Shown here piece after piece: positions 1-8,416 of a DNA stretch of 17,411 nt; position 1 is the first letter of the stretch, and every line of letters begins with the position of its first letter. Origin of the DNA: Maribacter sp. (lineage in GTDB: Bacteria; Bacteroidota; Bacteroidia; Flavobacteriales; Flavobacteriaceae). The position numbers were made by a program, and so were the translations under genes. Below the pieces are notes generated by a model that did not search any database, was not told the origin of the DNA, and was given only the letters and a program-made list of their open reading frames with translations. Location: contig JAHHKH010000461.1 of the NCBI GenBank assembly GCA_018679695.1, positions 1 through 17,411 on the forward strand, given 5' to 3'.

Positions 1-2877
1 TATAAGTTGGTCCGAAGATGCCCGAAGCGTCATTGTATTGGATTGGATTTGCATCCAACGAACATCTGTTTTGTTACCTGTTTCCTGGGGTCTTGGATAA
101 CGATGAAATTGATCTTTGACCTTCCCCGTATATAATCCGGTCTTTACGCCAGTTTTCATATCCAAATAGCTCTCTCCAGGCCCCTTGCCATACCAGGTGA
201 CTTCCTTGAAGGCATTACTAAGTGTGAGATACATTCCTATACGAGGAATGTTTTGTAGATTTTCTTTTTTGGGCTGAAAATTATAATCAACAGTTAATTG
301 ACCACCGGGATATAGCGAATACCAAACAAAAACCTCAAAGTCATTAACTGGAGTATCATACCTTACTTGATATGCAATTCCTTCGCCCATGTAAATCGGT
401 TTACTTACCAAAGTTGCCCGGTAGTTGTAGGTGGCATCCTGCCATTGTTTGGCCCATTTATCCATGCCATTGCCCAGGTCATTATCTGTTGGTGGACGCC
501 AAAAATTTGGACGTATAGGTTTTGTCAGTATCTGAGTTTCCTTATACTTCCAGGAGCTTATTTCCCCCGTTTTTGCGTTAATCCTAAGGTTCGCAAGATC
601 ATTCGATATTTTGTATTCTGTTGCGGTTGTATCAATTGTCAAACTTTCATCAAGCATCTTAAATTTTGAACTCTTTTGAACAGCTTTGTGGAGCATAAAC
701 TGATCCCAAGCCACTTCATGTCCCTTTGGAATCAATTCAGTTGTTTCTTTTTGGATTAAACGTACCTCTAGGATATATTCACCGTTTTCTTCAAATTGGG
801 TAGGTATTTTGTCAAAATACACTTGTATTGATTGTCGGGGTTGTACATTCATATTGGTATTGGATTGCCGTATAATCTCCTTACCGTTTTTAAGGACGAC
901 AATTTGTATCTCCTTATCCGATAAATCTTTGAAGAAGTTTTTATTCTCAATGATAACAACACCATTTAGGGCATAGGTGAATTGCACTGGCTCATAGACT
1001 TTTTTTACTTCTGACAAATGTGGATGTGGACTTCTATAAGGATCAACAAGGCCATTGTTAAGGAAATTCCCATCGGTTGGCAAATTGGGATGAAAGTCCT
1101 GTCCGTAAGCCAAATAGGGTAGGCCCTCATCATTTTTATATTCCAGACTCTGGTCAACCCAATCCCAGATAAATCCACCCTGTAGGTTTGGATATTTTTC
1201 AATAATGTCCCAATAATCTTGAAGATTACCCACTGAATTGCCCATGGCATGGGCATATTCAATCATAATCGATGGTTTATCGGAATCCGATTTTCCATGT
1301 TCTATCAAATATTCGGGTTTAGGGTACATTGGGCAGTACAAATCGGTATAATCTTCCTTTCCGGCAGGTTCGTACTGTACTATTCTATTATCATCAGCCT
1401 TTTTTAGCCATTGATATAAGGATTTGAAAATTTCACCTTCCCCGGCTTCATTGCCCAAGGACCAGGAATAAATGCTGGGATGGTTACGATCGCGGTAATA
1501 CATGCGTTGGATTCGTGATAGATGGGCCTCGTACCACGAAAGTTCATTCCCTATCTGTGTTTTTTCGTCAATGGCCAAAGGATGACTCTCAATATTGGCC
1601 TCATCAACAACGTATAATCCATAAGTGTCACAAAGTTCCAGCCAATAAGGGTCGTTGGGGTAGTGTGAACTTCGAACGGCATTGATATTATTCTGCTTCA
1701 TTAGCTTGATATCCTTGAGCATCGATGCCTTGGAGACCACATGTCCCGAATGTGGGTCGGTTTCATGGCGATCTACGCCTTTTATGTAAATGGCCTTTCC
1801 GTTGATAAGGACTTGGCTATTTTTTATTTCAACCCTTTTAAAGCCTATTTTTTGATTTACATACTGATTATTTTTTGAATTGGTTTCATCCTCCAATGAT
1901 ATCCTTAAGGCGTATAAGTTGGGTTGTTCTGCCGACCACTGATGTACCGCTTTGACGATTTCGTTAAAAACGACATCGGTCTTCGAATTCTTAGGAATCT
2001 CGATTGTTTTTTGGGCGGTGAAAATTACTTCATTACCGCCCAGTAATTCCAGGGTGACAATTCTTGAAACCTCTTCATTGGCCATGTTTTTAACCGATAT
2101 GGTTCCTCTAAAAATTCCATTGGTATAAGAATCATCCAAGTTCGTGTAGGCATGATAATCTGAAATAAAGACCTGAGGTCGGGTATAGACATAAACATCG
2201 CGTTCTATGCCGCTCATACGTAGCATATCCTGACTCTCCAGATAGCTGGCATCGCTCCAGCGAAACTGCTGTAAAGCAATCAAATTTTTACCTTCCTGAA
2301 CAAAATTGGTGATGTTAAATTCGGCGGGGGTTTTACTTCCTTGGGAATAACCCACATACTTCCCATTTACGTAGAGGTACATTGCTGATTTGGCCCCTGC
2401 AAAATGCAGGATTATATCTTCTGAAAGGAAATCCCTGCTCAATTCCAATTCTTTCCGATATGTGCCTACAGGATTATAATCCTTGGGAGCAGCAGGCCAC
2501 TTTGTATCAAAAGGATAGCGTTCATCAAGATAGATAGGATAGTCGTACCCTTCTACTTCCCAATTTGCAGGAACAGGAATGGTTTCCCAATCAGAATCAT
2601 CATAATGCACATTTTGGAAAGTTTTAGGTCTCAGTTTGGGATCTGTCACAAAATGAAATTTCCATGGCCCATTTAAATTTAAGAATCGTTTCGATTCCTC
2701 TTTATTTGTTAGCTGGGGGATCTCAAAACCAAAATAAGTGGCCCTGGGAGGTAATTTATTCGCTTCGAATATTTGATGGTTGTAGTGGTTTTCCTGTTTG
2801 GCAACCTGGGTTAAAGGCTCTTCTTTGCAATTGAAGAAAGCCAATAGCCCAAAAAGTAGAAATGCTATTTTTTTCAT
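1..2877 (-). CDS. GH2 family beta-galactosidase, LacZ-like lipoprotein (C-terminus beyond left edge)
   Basis: The frame is open from ATG at 2877 to base 1 (959 codons); E. coli LacZ has 1023 residues, so the last part lies outside the window. A signal peptide ends in F-F-N-C followed by K-E-E, so this is probably a lipoprotein, and Cys-Lys-acidic is a Bacteroidetes surface-export type signal (inferred). The order is the GH2 sugar-binding domain (about residues 45-220), an Ig-like domain, a TIM barrel from about 345 with GVDRHE, and the beta-galactosidase small-chain region to the edge (PQETGNKTDVRW). The acid/base Glu is E477 in WSLGNEAGEG and the nucleophile is E540 in MIEYAHAMGNS, close to LacZ E461 and E537. 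The family hydrolyses terminal beta-D-galactosides; the natural substrate here, possibly an algal or host glycan, is unknown. Its ATG overlaps the stop of the upstream fusion gene, so the two are co-translated. Confidence 0.93.
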   Translation of the reverse strand, partial: MKKIAFLLFGLLAFFNCKEEPLTQVAKQENHYNHQIFEANKLPPRATYFGFEIPQLTNKEESKRFLNLNGPWKFHFVTDPKLRPKTFQNVHYDDSDWETIPVPANWEVEGYDYPIYLDERYPFDTKWPAAPKDYNPVGTYRKELELSRDFLSEDIILHFAGAKSAMYLYVNGKYVGYSQGSKTPAEFNITNFVQEGKNLIALQQFRWSDASYLESQDMLRMSGIERDVYVYTRPQVFISDYHAYTNLDDSYTNGIFRGTISVKNMANEEVSRIVTLELLGGNEVIFTAQKTIEIPKNSKTDVVFNEIVKAVHQWSAEQPNLYALRISLEDETNSKNNQYVNQKIGFKRVEIKNSQVLINGKAIYIKGVDRHETDPHSGHVVSKASMLKDIKLMKQNNINAVRSSHYPNDPYWLELCDTYGLYVVDEANIESHPLAIDEKTQIGNELSWYEAHLSRIQRMYYRDRNHPSIYSWSLGNEAGEGEIFKSLYQWLKKADDNRIVQYEPAGKEDYTDLYCPMYPKPEYLIEHGKSDSDKPSIMIEYAHAMGNSVGNLQDYWDIIEKYPNLQGGFIWDWVDQSLEYKNDEGLPYLAYGQDFHPNLPTDGNFLNNGLVDPYRSPHPHLSEVKKVYEPVQFTYALNGVVIIENKNFFKDLSDKEIQIVVLKNGKEIIRQSNTNMNVQPRQSIQVYFDKIPTQFEENGEYILEVRLIQKETTELIPKGHEVAWDQFMLHKAVQKSSKFKMLDESLTIDTTATEYKISNDLANLRINAKTGEISSWKYKETQILTKPIRPNFWRPPTDNDLGNGMDKWAKQWQDATYNYRATLVSKPIYMGEGIAYQVRYDTPVNDFEVFVWYSLYPGGQLTVDYNFQPKKENLQNIPRIGMYLTLSNAFKEVTWYGKGPGESYLDMKTGVKTGLYTGKVKDQFHRYPRPQETGNKTDVRWMQIQSNTMTLRASSDQLI

Positions 2878-5800
2878 TTTGTAGCGCGTGGGAAGGATTT
2901 CATGAAATCCTCATTAAGGATTTTCTTCAAATAAAAAATCAACTCTTTTGCATTCGTTTTGTTGAAAATCAACGGGGGTTTTATTTTTAGGACGTTATGG
3001 TCCGGACCATCGGTACTCATTAATATTCCATGATCTTTCATTCTATTGGCGAGATAATCGGCCTGCGCTCCTAGCGGGTTCATTGCAGTATCTACCAGCT
3101 CTATGCCAAGAAAGAGCCCTTGGCCACGAACATCACCTATAATGGGGAATTCGCTGGCAATTTTATGCAATTCCGCTTTTAGGAATTCGCCAACCTTCAT
3201 TGCATGTTCTTGCAATTTTTCTTCTTTCACTACTCTTAAGACTTCAGTGCCAATGGCACAAGAAACGGGATTGCCACCGAAGGTGTTAAAGTATTCCATT
3301 CCATTAGCGAATTTTTCGGCAACCTCTTTCGTACAGGCAACCGCTGCCAATGGGTGTCCGTTGCCCAAAGGTTTGCCAATTGTCACGATATCGGGTATAA
3401 CACCATGCAATTGAAAACCCCAAAAAGTCTTGCCCATTCTTCCACAGCCAACTTGGACTTCATCGGAAATGCATAGCCCACCGGCTTTTCGAATATAACG
3501 ATAAGCTCGTTTTAAAAAGCCCTCGGGAAGTTCAATTTGACCTCCACAACTAATAATGGGTTCCACAATTAAAGCGCCAACCCCTCTCTTTTTTTTATGG
3601 ATCTTTGCAATCTGTTCTTTTACTTCCTGTGCGTACAATTCGCCACTGTTATTGCCTCTGTATTTCCCTCTAAATGAATCTGGTAGGGGGAAAATATGCG
3701 TGTATTCCGGAGCACCCTTTCCACCTTTGCCATCGAACTTATAGGAACTTATGTCTATGCATATATTGGAATTGCCGTGATAGCCCACTTCAGAAGCAAT
3801 AATATCCTTATTTCCAGTGGCGGCCTTGACCATACGAATTGCCAATTCATTCGCTTCACTACCCGAATTGACGAAATGTATTACACTTAATTCCCCAGGT
3901 AATGTCTCCAACAATTCTTTGGCAAATTCATTGATTTTTTCATGTAAATAGCGCGTATTGGTATTGAGTAAGGCCATTTGCAATTGACCGGCTTTGACCA
4001 CCCGAGGATGCTCATGACCCACATGGGCTACATTGTTGACTGTATCCAAATAACTGCGTCCTAAATGATCAATTAAATACTGGCCATTGCCGCGAACGAT
4101 TTTTAATGGAACTTTATACTGCAAACTGAGGCTCTTGCCAAGATGTTGGTTGCGATAGTTTATTAATTCATCATTATTGACCAATGTTCCAGATTCAAGC
4201 TCTTTTGATTTGAATAGCAGATTTGGATCGGGACATATACTTTTCCAAACTTTGATTTCATTAAAATAAGCCACACCAGGAAAATCAATTTTAAAATCGA
4301 ACATCGAAAGCATGATCTGGAAATGGAGGTGAGGTGCCCAATTCCCATTCTCGGGGTAATTGCCCAGCACACCAATACGTTCACCGGCTTTTAATTTAGC
4401 GCCAACAGTATGTTTCGTAGCACTTTCGACCGATAAATGTCCGTAGAGGGTGTAGAATTGTATTCCATCTTCATTGTGTTTCAGGACAACCAAACCGCCA
4501 TACTCCTTATCACCTGCATCATTGATGGCGATTACAACTTCGCTATCGAATAGTGTATGAACCGGGGTTTCAGCAGCTAACCAATAATCAATGCCTAAAT
4601 GCATGGTTCTACTTTCCCTTCCACTATTTCCAATTTTATCATAGGCAGATGAAGTATAGAGGGCTCTTGGTTCCAAATATCCACCAGCAATTGTTTTTGT
4701 TGGATGTTCTTTCTGTAGCCTATGGATTTTAAATTGAAATAAATCCAAATCATTGAATTCGGATTGATGACCGATCCATGAGCTTGAAACACTCAAATCC
4801 AAAGGAAGTATACCCTCTGTATCTATAGTTGGGAATAATAACTTTATACTAAAGCTATTGTTTATGGCCCATTCATTGAATTTGTTTTCATTGGGATGCG
4901 CATTAAAACCACAGGCCTCCCGAAAACTGAAGTGTGCAAAATCAGGACAAATCATTCGCCACTTTTCAAGGACTTCCCAAGCCGGTTTTTCACTTATAAG
5001 CAAATATTCATTATCGGGTTCCTTAACCTTATTCATAGCCGATTTAGTAACTGAAATCACCAGTCGCATGGCAATTGCTGTGTAGAGATGTTCCAATTCA
5101 GTCTCCGAAAGTGGAAAGTTCCTATGATAACCTTGTACAACCGGCAATGCTGCCTGTAATGGGTCGTTATGGTTCATAATGGCATAGGCGCAAGCTATTG
5201 CCAAATCATTGATGATTTGGGTATGTACAGCATCACCATAATCTATGGCGGCCTCTACTTTGGGGCTGATCAGGTTCTTCGAAACGATGACGTTATTGTC
5301 ATTGGCGTCATTATGGACGACCGATTTTCTAAGTTTGTTATAGGGAATAAATGCATCCTCAAACTTATCCTGAAAATAGGTTACGATTTCTTTTTTTCCA
5401 GCATCGAATAATTTCAAATGCTTTTTTGTCCATAACGATTGGGCAACATCCCATTCAAAATCACGATTGGCCATGGGGTGCTCAAATCCAACTAAGGCGG
5501 CTGTTAATTTACCACATTGCTCCCCTAAACTAAAACGCAATTCATTCAATTGCGGATTGACCGAGCTCCAGATTCTACCGGAAATCCAACTTAGTAAACG
5601 CACTTTTCGAACAGTGCCAGAATCGTCAACGAACTCGGAAATTGTGTTTCCATCAACATCCAATACCACTTTTGGTGCAATAATTCCGGTTTGTTCGTTT
5701 TCAATATGCTGTAGTAATTTTTGATGGAAGTCAAGATAAGCCACATCAATGTTAGGCCTTGAAATCTTCAGAATATATCCTTCCTCGTTCGCGACTTTAA

Positions 5801-5921
5801 TTCTAAAGTTGAAATCCAATTCTCCAGGCAATGCAGAGGCTTTACCTTTGATATTGAAATGCTCCCAAGCCAATTTCTCGGCTTGCGTCGCGGTTAACTT
5901 TATGGCAGAATAATCCATCAT
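2874..5921 (-). CDS. Tri-domain fusion: APH-like kinase, M23 peptidase domain, class III aminotransferase/phospho-lyase
   Basis: This 1015-residue protein has no signal peptide and is predicted to be cytoplasmic. Residues about 15-310 are an aminoglycoside-phosphotransferase/hydroxylysine-kinase-like fold with catalytic loop H203-N-D205 and N210, and metal-binding D227 in AIDYGD. Residues about 400-560 are an M23/LytM-like domain with all expected residues: H441-x3-D445, H495 in LYGHLS, and H531-L-H533. Residues about 590-1010 are a class III PLP enzyme with GSEA at 687-690, D820-E-V-Q and Schiff-base lysine K850 in IGKPLGNG. In animals HYKK phosphorylates hydroxylysine, and the class III enzymes PHYKPL and ETNPPL remove phosphate and ammonia from phosphohydroxylysine or phosphoethanolamine. 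Here kinase and lyase would act in sequence on an amino alcohol (inference; substrate unknown). The start could be either of two adjacent ATGs. The stop TGA overlaps the beta-galactosidase ATG by 4 bases. Confidence 0.9.
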   Translation of the reverse strand: MMDYSAIKLTATQAEKLAWEHFNIKGKASALPGELDFNFRIKVANEEGYILKISRPNIDVAYLDFHQKLLQHIENEQTGIIAPKVVLDVDGNTISEFVDDSGTVRKVRLLSWISGRIWSSVNPQLNELRFSLGEQCGKLTAALVGFEHPMANRDFEWDVAQSLWTKKHLKLFDAGKKEIVTYFQDKFEDAFIPYNKLRKSVVHNDANDNNVIVSKNLISPKVEAAIDYGDAVHTQIINDLAIACAYAIMNHNDPLQAALPVVQGYHRNFPLSETELEHLYTAIAMRLVISVTKSAMNKVKEPDNEYLLISEKPAWEVLEKWRMICPDFAHFSFREACGFNAHPNENKFNEWAINNSFSIKLLFPTIDTEGILPLDLSVSSSWIGHQSEFNDLDLFQFKIHRLQKEHPTKTIAGGYLEPRALYTSSAYDKIGNSGRESRTMHLGIDYWLAAETPVHTLFDSEVVIAINDAGDKEYGGLVVLKHNEDGIQFYTLYGHLSVESATKHTVGAKLKAGERIGVLGNYPENGNWAPHLHFQIMLSMFDFKIDFPGVAYFNEIKVWKSICPDPNLLFKSKELESGTLVNNDELINYRNQHLGKSLSLQYKVPLKIVRGNGQYLIDHLGRSYLDTVNNVAHVGHEHPRVVKAGQLQMALLNTNTRYLHEKINEFAKELLETLPGELSVIHFVNSGSEANELAIRMVKAATGNKDIIASEVGYHGNSNICIDISSYKFDGKGGKGAPEYTHIFPLPDSFRGKYRGNNSGELYAQEVKEQIAKIHKKKRGVGALIVEPIISCGGQIELPEGFLKRAYRYIRKAGGLCISDEVQVGCGRMGKTFWGFQLHGVIPDIVTIGKPLGNGHPLAAVACTKEVAEKFANGMEYFNTFGGNPVSCAIGTEVLRVVKEEKLQEHAMKVGEFLKAELHKIASEFPIIGDVRGQGLFLGIELVDTAMNPLGAQADYLANRMKDHGILMSTDGPDHNVLKIKPPLIFNKTNAKELIFYLKKILNEDFMKSFPRATK

Positions 5922-6046
5922 TTTTTTACAGCAGACCTGTCTTATTTTGAGTCCTAAGAAAGGCTTAAAAAGACTAATATAAACTTAAAAATAAGCGTAA
6001 TTTAAAACTAATCACAATAAACATTTTTAATTTGGAATTAGGGCGT

Positions 6047-6054
6047 TATTTTTG
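6047..6054 (+). promoter_or_regulatory. Candidate Bacteroidetes -7 promoter element for the Crp/Fnr gene
   Basis: TATTTTTG is an exact match to the Bacteroidetes -7 consensus TAnnTTTG, about 40 bases before the regulator's ATG. The matching -33 element is weak: a T-run at 6024-6028 has good spacing, while the exact TTTG at 6031-6034 is too close. It lies in the 173-base divergent gap between this gene and the fusion gene. I found no equally good match for the minus-strand fusion gene there. Confidence 0.5.
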
Positions 6055-6094
6055 AAAAAGTCTAATGTTATAACCAAGCACTATCAGATAGATC

Positions 6095-6727
6095 ATGATC
6101 AAAGAACTGCAAGAAAACTACGGACATATTTTTGAAGAGGAATTGATAAATGAAATCATACAGACTGGTACCTATCGTGAAATCCATGAAGGCCATAAGC
6201 TCATGGAAATTGGTGATTATGTAAAATCAATGCCACTTTTGATTTCGGGTGTTATTAAAGTATTACGTGAAGATGGCGATGGTGATGAACTTTTATTATA
6301 TTTTCTAGAGCATGGCGATACTTGTGCTATGACACTTAGCTGCTGCATGGGGCAGACCAAAAGCGAAATAAGGGCCATAGCTGAAACCGATACGAAACTG
6401 ATTATGGTGCCGGTTCAGAAAATGGAGGAGTGGCTTGCAAAATATAGTAGTTGGCGCAATTTTGTATTGCAGAGTTATCATAATAGGCTGAATGAAATGC
6501 TCGAAACAGTTGATGGCATTGCCTTTTTGAAGATGGACGATCGCCTGTTAAAGTATTTAAAGGACAAAGCCCGTGTTAACAATGATAGTACAATTACTAC
6601 TACACATCAACATATTGCTTATGAATTGCACACCTCTAGGGTGGTTGTATCCAGGTTGCTCAAAAAATTGGAGAATTTAGGGAAAATAGAACTTAATAGA
6701 AACCAGATTAAATTGGTTGACGTTTAG
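6095..6727 (+). CDS. Crp/Fnr-family transcriptional regulator
   Basis: The protein has 210 residues with the usual two-part layout: a cNMP-binding-like beta-roll (about 15-115), a dimerisation helix (about 115-140) and a C-terminal winged helix-turn-helix (about 150-207). The recognition helix reads TSRVVVSRLLKKLE (180-193). Compared with E. coli CRP (SRETVGR), Ser181, Arg182 and Arg187 are kept but the Glu that reads the operator G:C pair is Val183, so a non-CRP operator is expected. Three cysteines cluster at C77, C83 and C84, where the cyclic-nucleotide phosphate site would be. The Fnr-type N-terminal Fe-S cysteines are absent. A terminator follows, so it is probably monocistronic. The next gene is a CstB-like persulfide dioxygenase, which suggests sulfur, redox or NO-type sensing (inferred). 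The ligand is not known. Confidence 0.92.
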   Translation: MIKELQENYGHIFEEELINEIIQTGTYREIHEGHKLMEIGDYVKSMPLLISGVIKVLREDGDGDELLLYFLEHGDTCAMTLSCCMGQTKSEIRAIAETDTKLIMVPVQKMEEWLAKYSSWRNFVLQSYHNRLNEMLETVDGIAFLKMDDRLLKYLKDKARVNNDSTITTTHQHIAYELHTSRVVVSRLLKKLENLGKIELNRNQIKLVDV

Positions 6728-6771
6728 ATGAACTGAGCAAAAGGCATTTCTTGCAGATTAATTTTTTATGT

Positions 6772-6799
6772 AAAAGACTGACATTTATCAGTCTTTTTT
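6772..6799 (+). terminator. Rho-independent terminator after the Crp/Fnr gene
   Basis: A perfect 10-bp stem, AAAAGACTGA (6772-6781) with TCAGTCTTTT (6788-6797), closes a 6-base loop and continues into a T tract. It starts 45 bases after the regulator stop and separates that gene from the CstB-like gene. Confidence 0.85.
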
Positions 6800-6820
6800 G
6801 TTTGATAAACCCTGAGATTT

Positions 6821-6834
6821 GTAACCTATGTTAC
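6821..6834 (+). promoter_or_regulatory. Dyad GTAAC-N4-GTTAC, candidate Crp/Fnr-type operator
   Basis: GTAACCTATGTTAC has two perfect 5-base half-sites with a 4-base spacer, the geometry of FNR-type sites (TTGAT-N4-ATCAA). Its centre is 63.5 bases before the CstB-like ATG and about 43 bases before the start expected from the -7-like TAATTTTA at 6857-6864. That is close to the class II activator position. The same half-sites and spacing recur at 13743-13760. Confidence 0.6.
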
Positions 6835-6856
6835 TTTATAGTCAAGCATAGCACAC

Positions 6857-6864
6857 TAATTTTA
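6857..6864 (+). promoter_or_regulatory. Possible -7 element of the CstB-like gene
   Basis: TAATTTTA matches 7 of 8 bases of TAnnTTTG and sits 27 bases before the ATG. No clear -33 element is seen, which would fit an activator-dependent promoter using the dyad just upstream. Such short AT-rich matches are common by chance. Confidence 0.35.
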
Positions 6865-6890
6865 TATTGTCAATAAACCAAGTATAAAGC

Positions 6891-8306
6891 ATGAGAATAG
6901 AACAGATATATACCGGTTGTTTGGCCCATGCGGCATATTATGTACAGAGCAAGGGCGAAGCCGCTATTTTTGATCCTTTACGGGAGGTACAACCTTATAT
7001 AGATAGAGCTAATAAGGACAAAGCAAAGATCAAATATGTTTTTGAGACCCATTTTCATGCCGACTTTGTCAGTGGGCATTTGGATCTTAAGAATAAGACA
7101 GGGGCTCAAATTGTATTTGGCCCAACGGCTAAGCCAGGTTACGATGCCCTTGTCGCCAAGGACAATCAAGTTTTCGAGATTGGGGATTATAAGGTAAAAG
7201 TTTTGCACACCCCCGGCCATACCATGGAAAGTACCACATATTTGTTGATTGATGAAAGGGGTAAGGAGCACGGAATCATAACCGGGGATACTTTATTCAT
7301 TGGCGATGTTGGTAGACCTGATTTGGCGCAGCATGTTGTTTCAGAACTTACAGAAGAGAAATTAGCAGGTCATTTATTCGATTCACTCCGGAATAAAATA
7401 ATGCCACTTGACGATAAGCTTATTGTATATCCAAATCATGGTGCGGGATCTGCATGTGGTAAAATGATGAGTAAGGAGACCACCGATACGCTTGGAAATC
7501 AGAAGAAGGTAAATTATGCCCTAAGGCCCGATATGACCAAGGATGAATTTATTGAGGAGCTTCTAACGGGGCTAACCCCACCCCCAAGCTATTTTCCACA
7601 AAATGTTTTAATGAATATTAAGGGGTATGAAAGCTTGGATACGGTTTTGGAAAGAGGCATAAAACCATTATCACCTAACGCTTTTGAAGCTGCGGCCAAT
7701 GAAACCAACGCCCTAATGCTAGACACAAGGAACCCCGCGGACTTTGCCAAGGGATATATTCCGAACAGTATCAATATTGGTTTAAAAGGGAATTTCGCAC
7801 AATGGGTTGGTGAAATGATACCCGATGTTAAGCAGGAGATTTTGTTGATTACCTATCCCAATAAAGAGGAAGAGGCCATTACCAGATTATCCCGTGTTGG
7901 TTATGACCATACTATTGGCTTTTTGGATGGTGGATTTAAAAGTTGGAAGAATTCAAAAAAGGAATTCGAGAAAGTAGGAAGAATTAGCTCAGAGCTTTAT
8001 GCAAAAGCCTATCATGCAGAAATGCCCTTGGTATTTGATGTTCGTAAGCGAAGCGAGTATGATTCGCAACATGTGATTGGTTCTATCAATGTTCCTTTAA
8101 ATGAAATAAATAAGAATTTGACCAGGTTCCCTAAAGATACCCCTTTTGTCCTTTACTGTGTTGGAGGTTATCGCAGTATGATTGCAGCTTCAATTTTAAA
8201 GCAGAGGGGATGGGACGATTTTGTCGATGTCAATGATGGTTATGTGGGCATCGCTAAAACATCGGTGAAGCGATCTAAATATATTTGTCCGATTACAATG
8301 TTGTAG
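6891..8306 (+). CDS. CstB-like persulfide dioxygenase with pseudo-rhodanese and rhodanese domains
   Basis: The protein has 471 residues, with no signal peptide. Residues 1 to about 240 form an ETHE1-type metallo-beta-lactamase domain. THFHADF (H54, H56, D58), H110 in HTPGH and D133 in TGDTLF supply the mononuclear iron ligands expected from H54, H110 and D133. GDVGRPDLAQ is the family signature, and C189 in GAGSACGK matches the dioxygenase-domain cysteine of Staphylococcus aureus CstB. Residues about 255-355 are a rhodanese fold whose active loop (ITYPNKEEE) has no Cys, so it is a pseudo-rhodanese. Residues about 365-465 are a complete rhodanese with C423 in LYCVGGYRS. CstB oxidises low-molecular-weight persulfides to thiosulfate by joining dioxygenase and sulfurtransferase chemistry; the same reaction is likely here. 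It has its own terminator and a putative regulator site upstream. Confidence 0.92.
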   Translation: MRIEQIYTGCLAHAAYYVQSKGEAAIFDPLREVQPYIDRANKDKAKIKYVFETHFHADFVSGHLDLKNKTGAQIVFGPTAKPGYDALVAKDNQVFEIGDYKVKVLHTPGHTMESTTYLLIDERGKEHGIITGDTLFIGDVGRPDLAQHVVSELTEEKLAGHLFDSLRNKIMPLDDKLIVYPNHGAGSACGKMMSKETTDTLGNQKKVNYALRPDMTKDEFIEELLTGLTPPPSYFPQNVLMNIKGYESLDTVLERGIKPLSPNAFEAAANETNALMLDTRNPADFAKGYIPNSINIGLKGNFAQWVGEMIPDVKQEILLITYPNKEEEAITRLSRVGYDHTIGFLDGGFKSWKNSKKEFEKVGRISSELYAKAYHAEMPLVFDVRKRSEYDSQHVIGSINVPLNEINKNLTRFPKDTPFVLYCVGGYRSMIAASILKQRGWDDFVDVNDGYVGIAKTSVKRSKYICPITML

Positions 8307-8338
8307 GAAGGACAAGAGTTTGTCTTAGTTGGTTGTAT

Positions 8339-8375
8339 GGGGAACGACCGTTTTAAGGGCAGTCGTTCCCCTTTT
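8339..8375 (+). terminator. Rho-independent terminator after the CstB-like gene
   Basis: A perfect 10-bp GC-rich stem, GGGGAACGAC (8339-8348) with GTCGTTCCCC (8362-8371), encloses a 13-base loop and is followed by TTTT. It lies between the CstB-like gene and the single-domain rhodanese. Some read-through is possible because the T tract is short and I see no convincing promoter between 8376 and 8416. Confidence 0.75.
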
Positions 8376-8416
8376 ACGGCAAAATTGAAAAATAAACGTA
8401 AAAAAATAGTATATCA

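Noticed and set aside
1005..1262. A minus-strand open frame inside the beta-galactosidase
   Set aside because: It overlaps the conserved TIM-barrel region, including the nucleophile segment, in another frame.
5201..5220. Inverted repeat CCAAATCA-N4-TGATTTGG
   Set aside because: It lies inside the conserved APH coding region of the fusion gene and is explained by the encoded residues; no regulatory context.
3103..5724. Several plus-strand open frames across the fusion gene
   Set aside because: They are antisense to a fully conserved multi-domain protein, lack recognisable domains and have no start signals.
6067..6074. GTTATAAC palindrome before the Crp/Fnr gene as an autoregulatory site
   Set aside because: It lacks the GTAAC half-sites and 4-base spacer of the other two dyads and is short enough to occur by chance.
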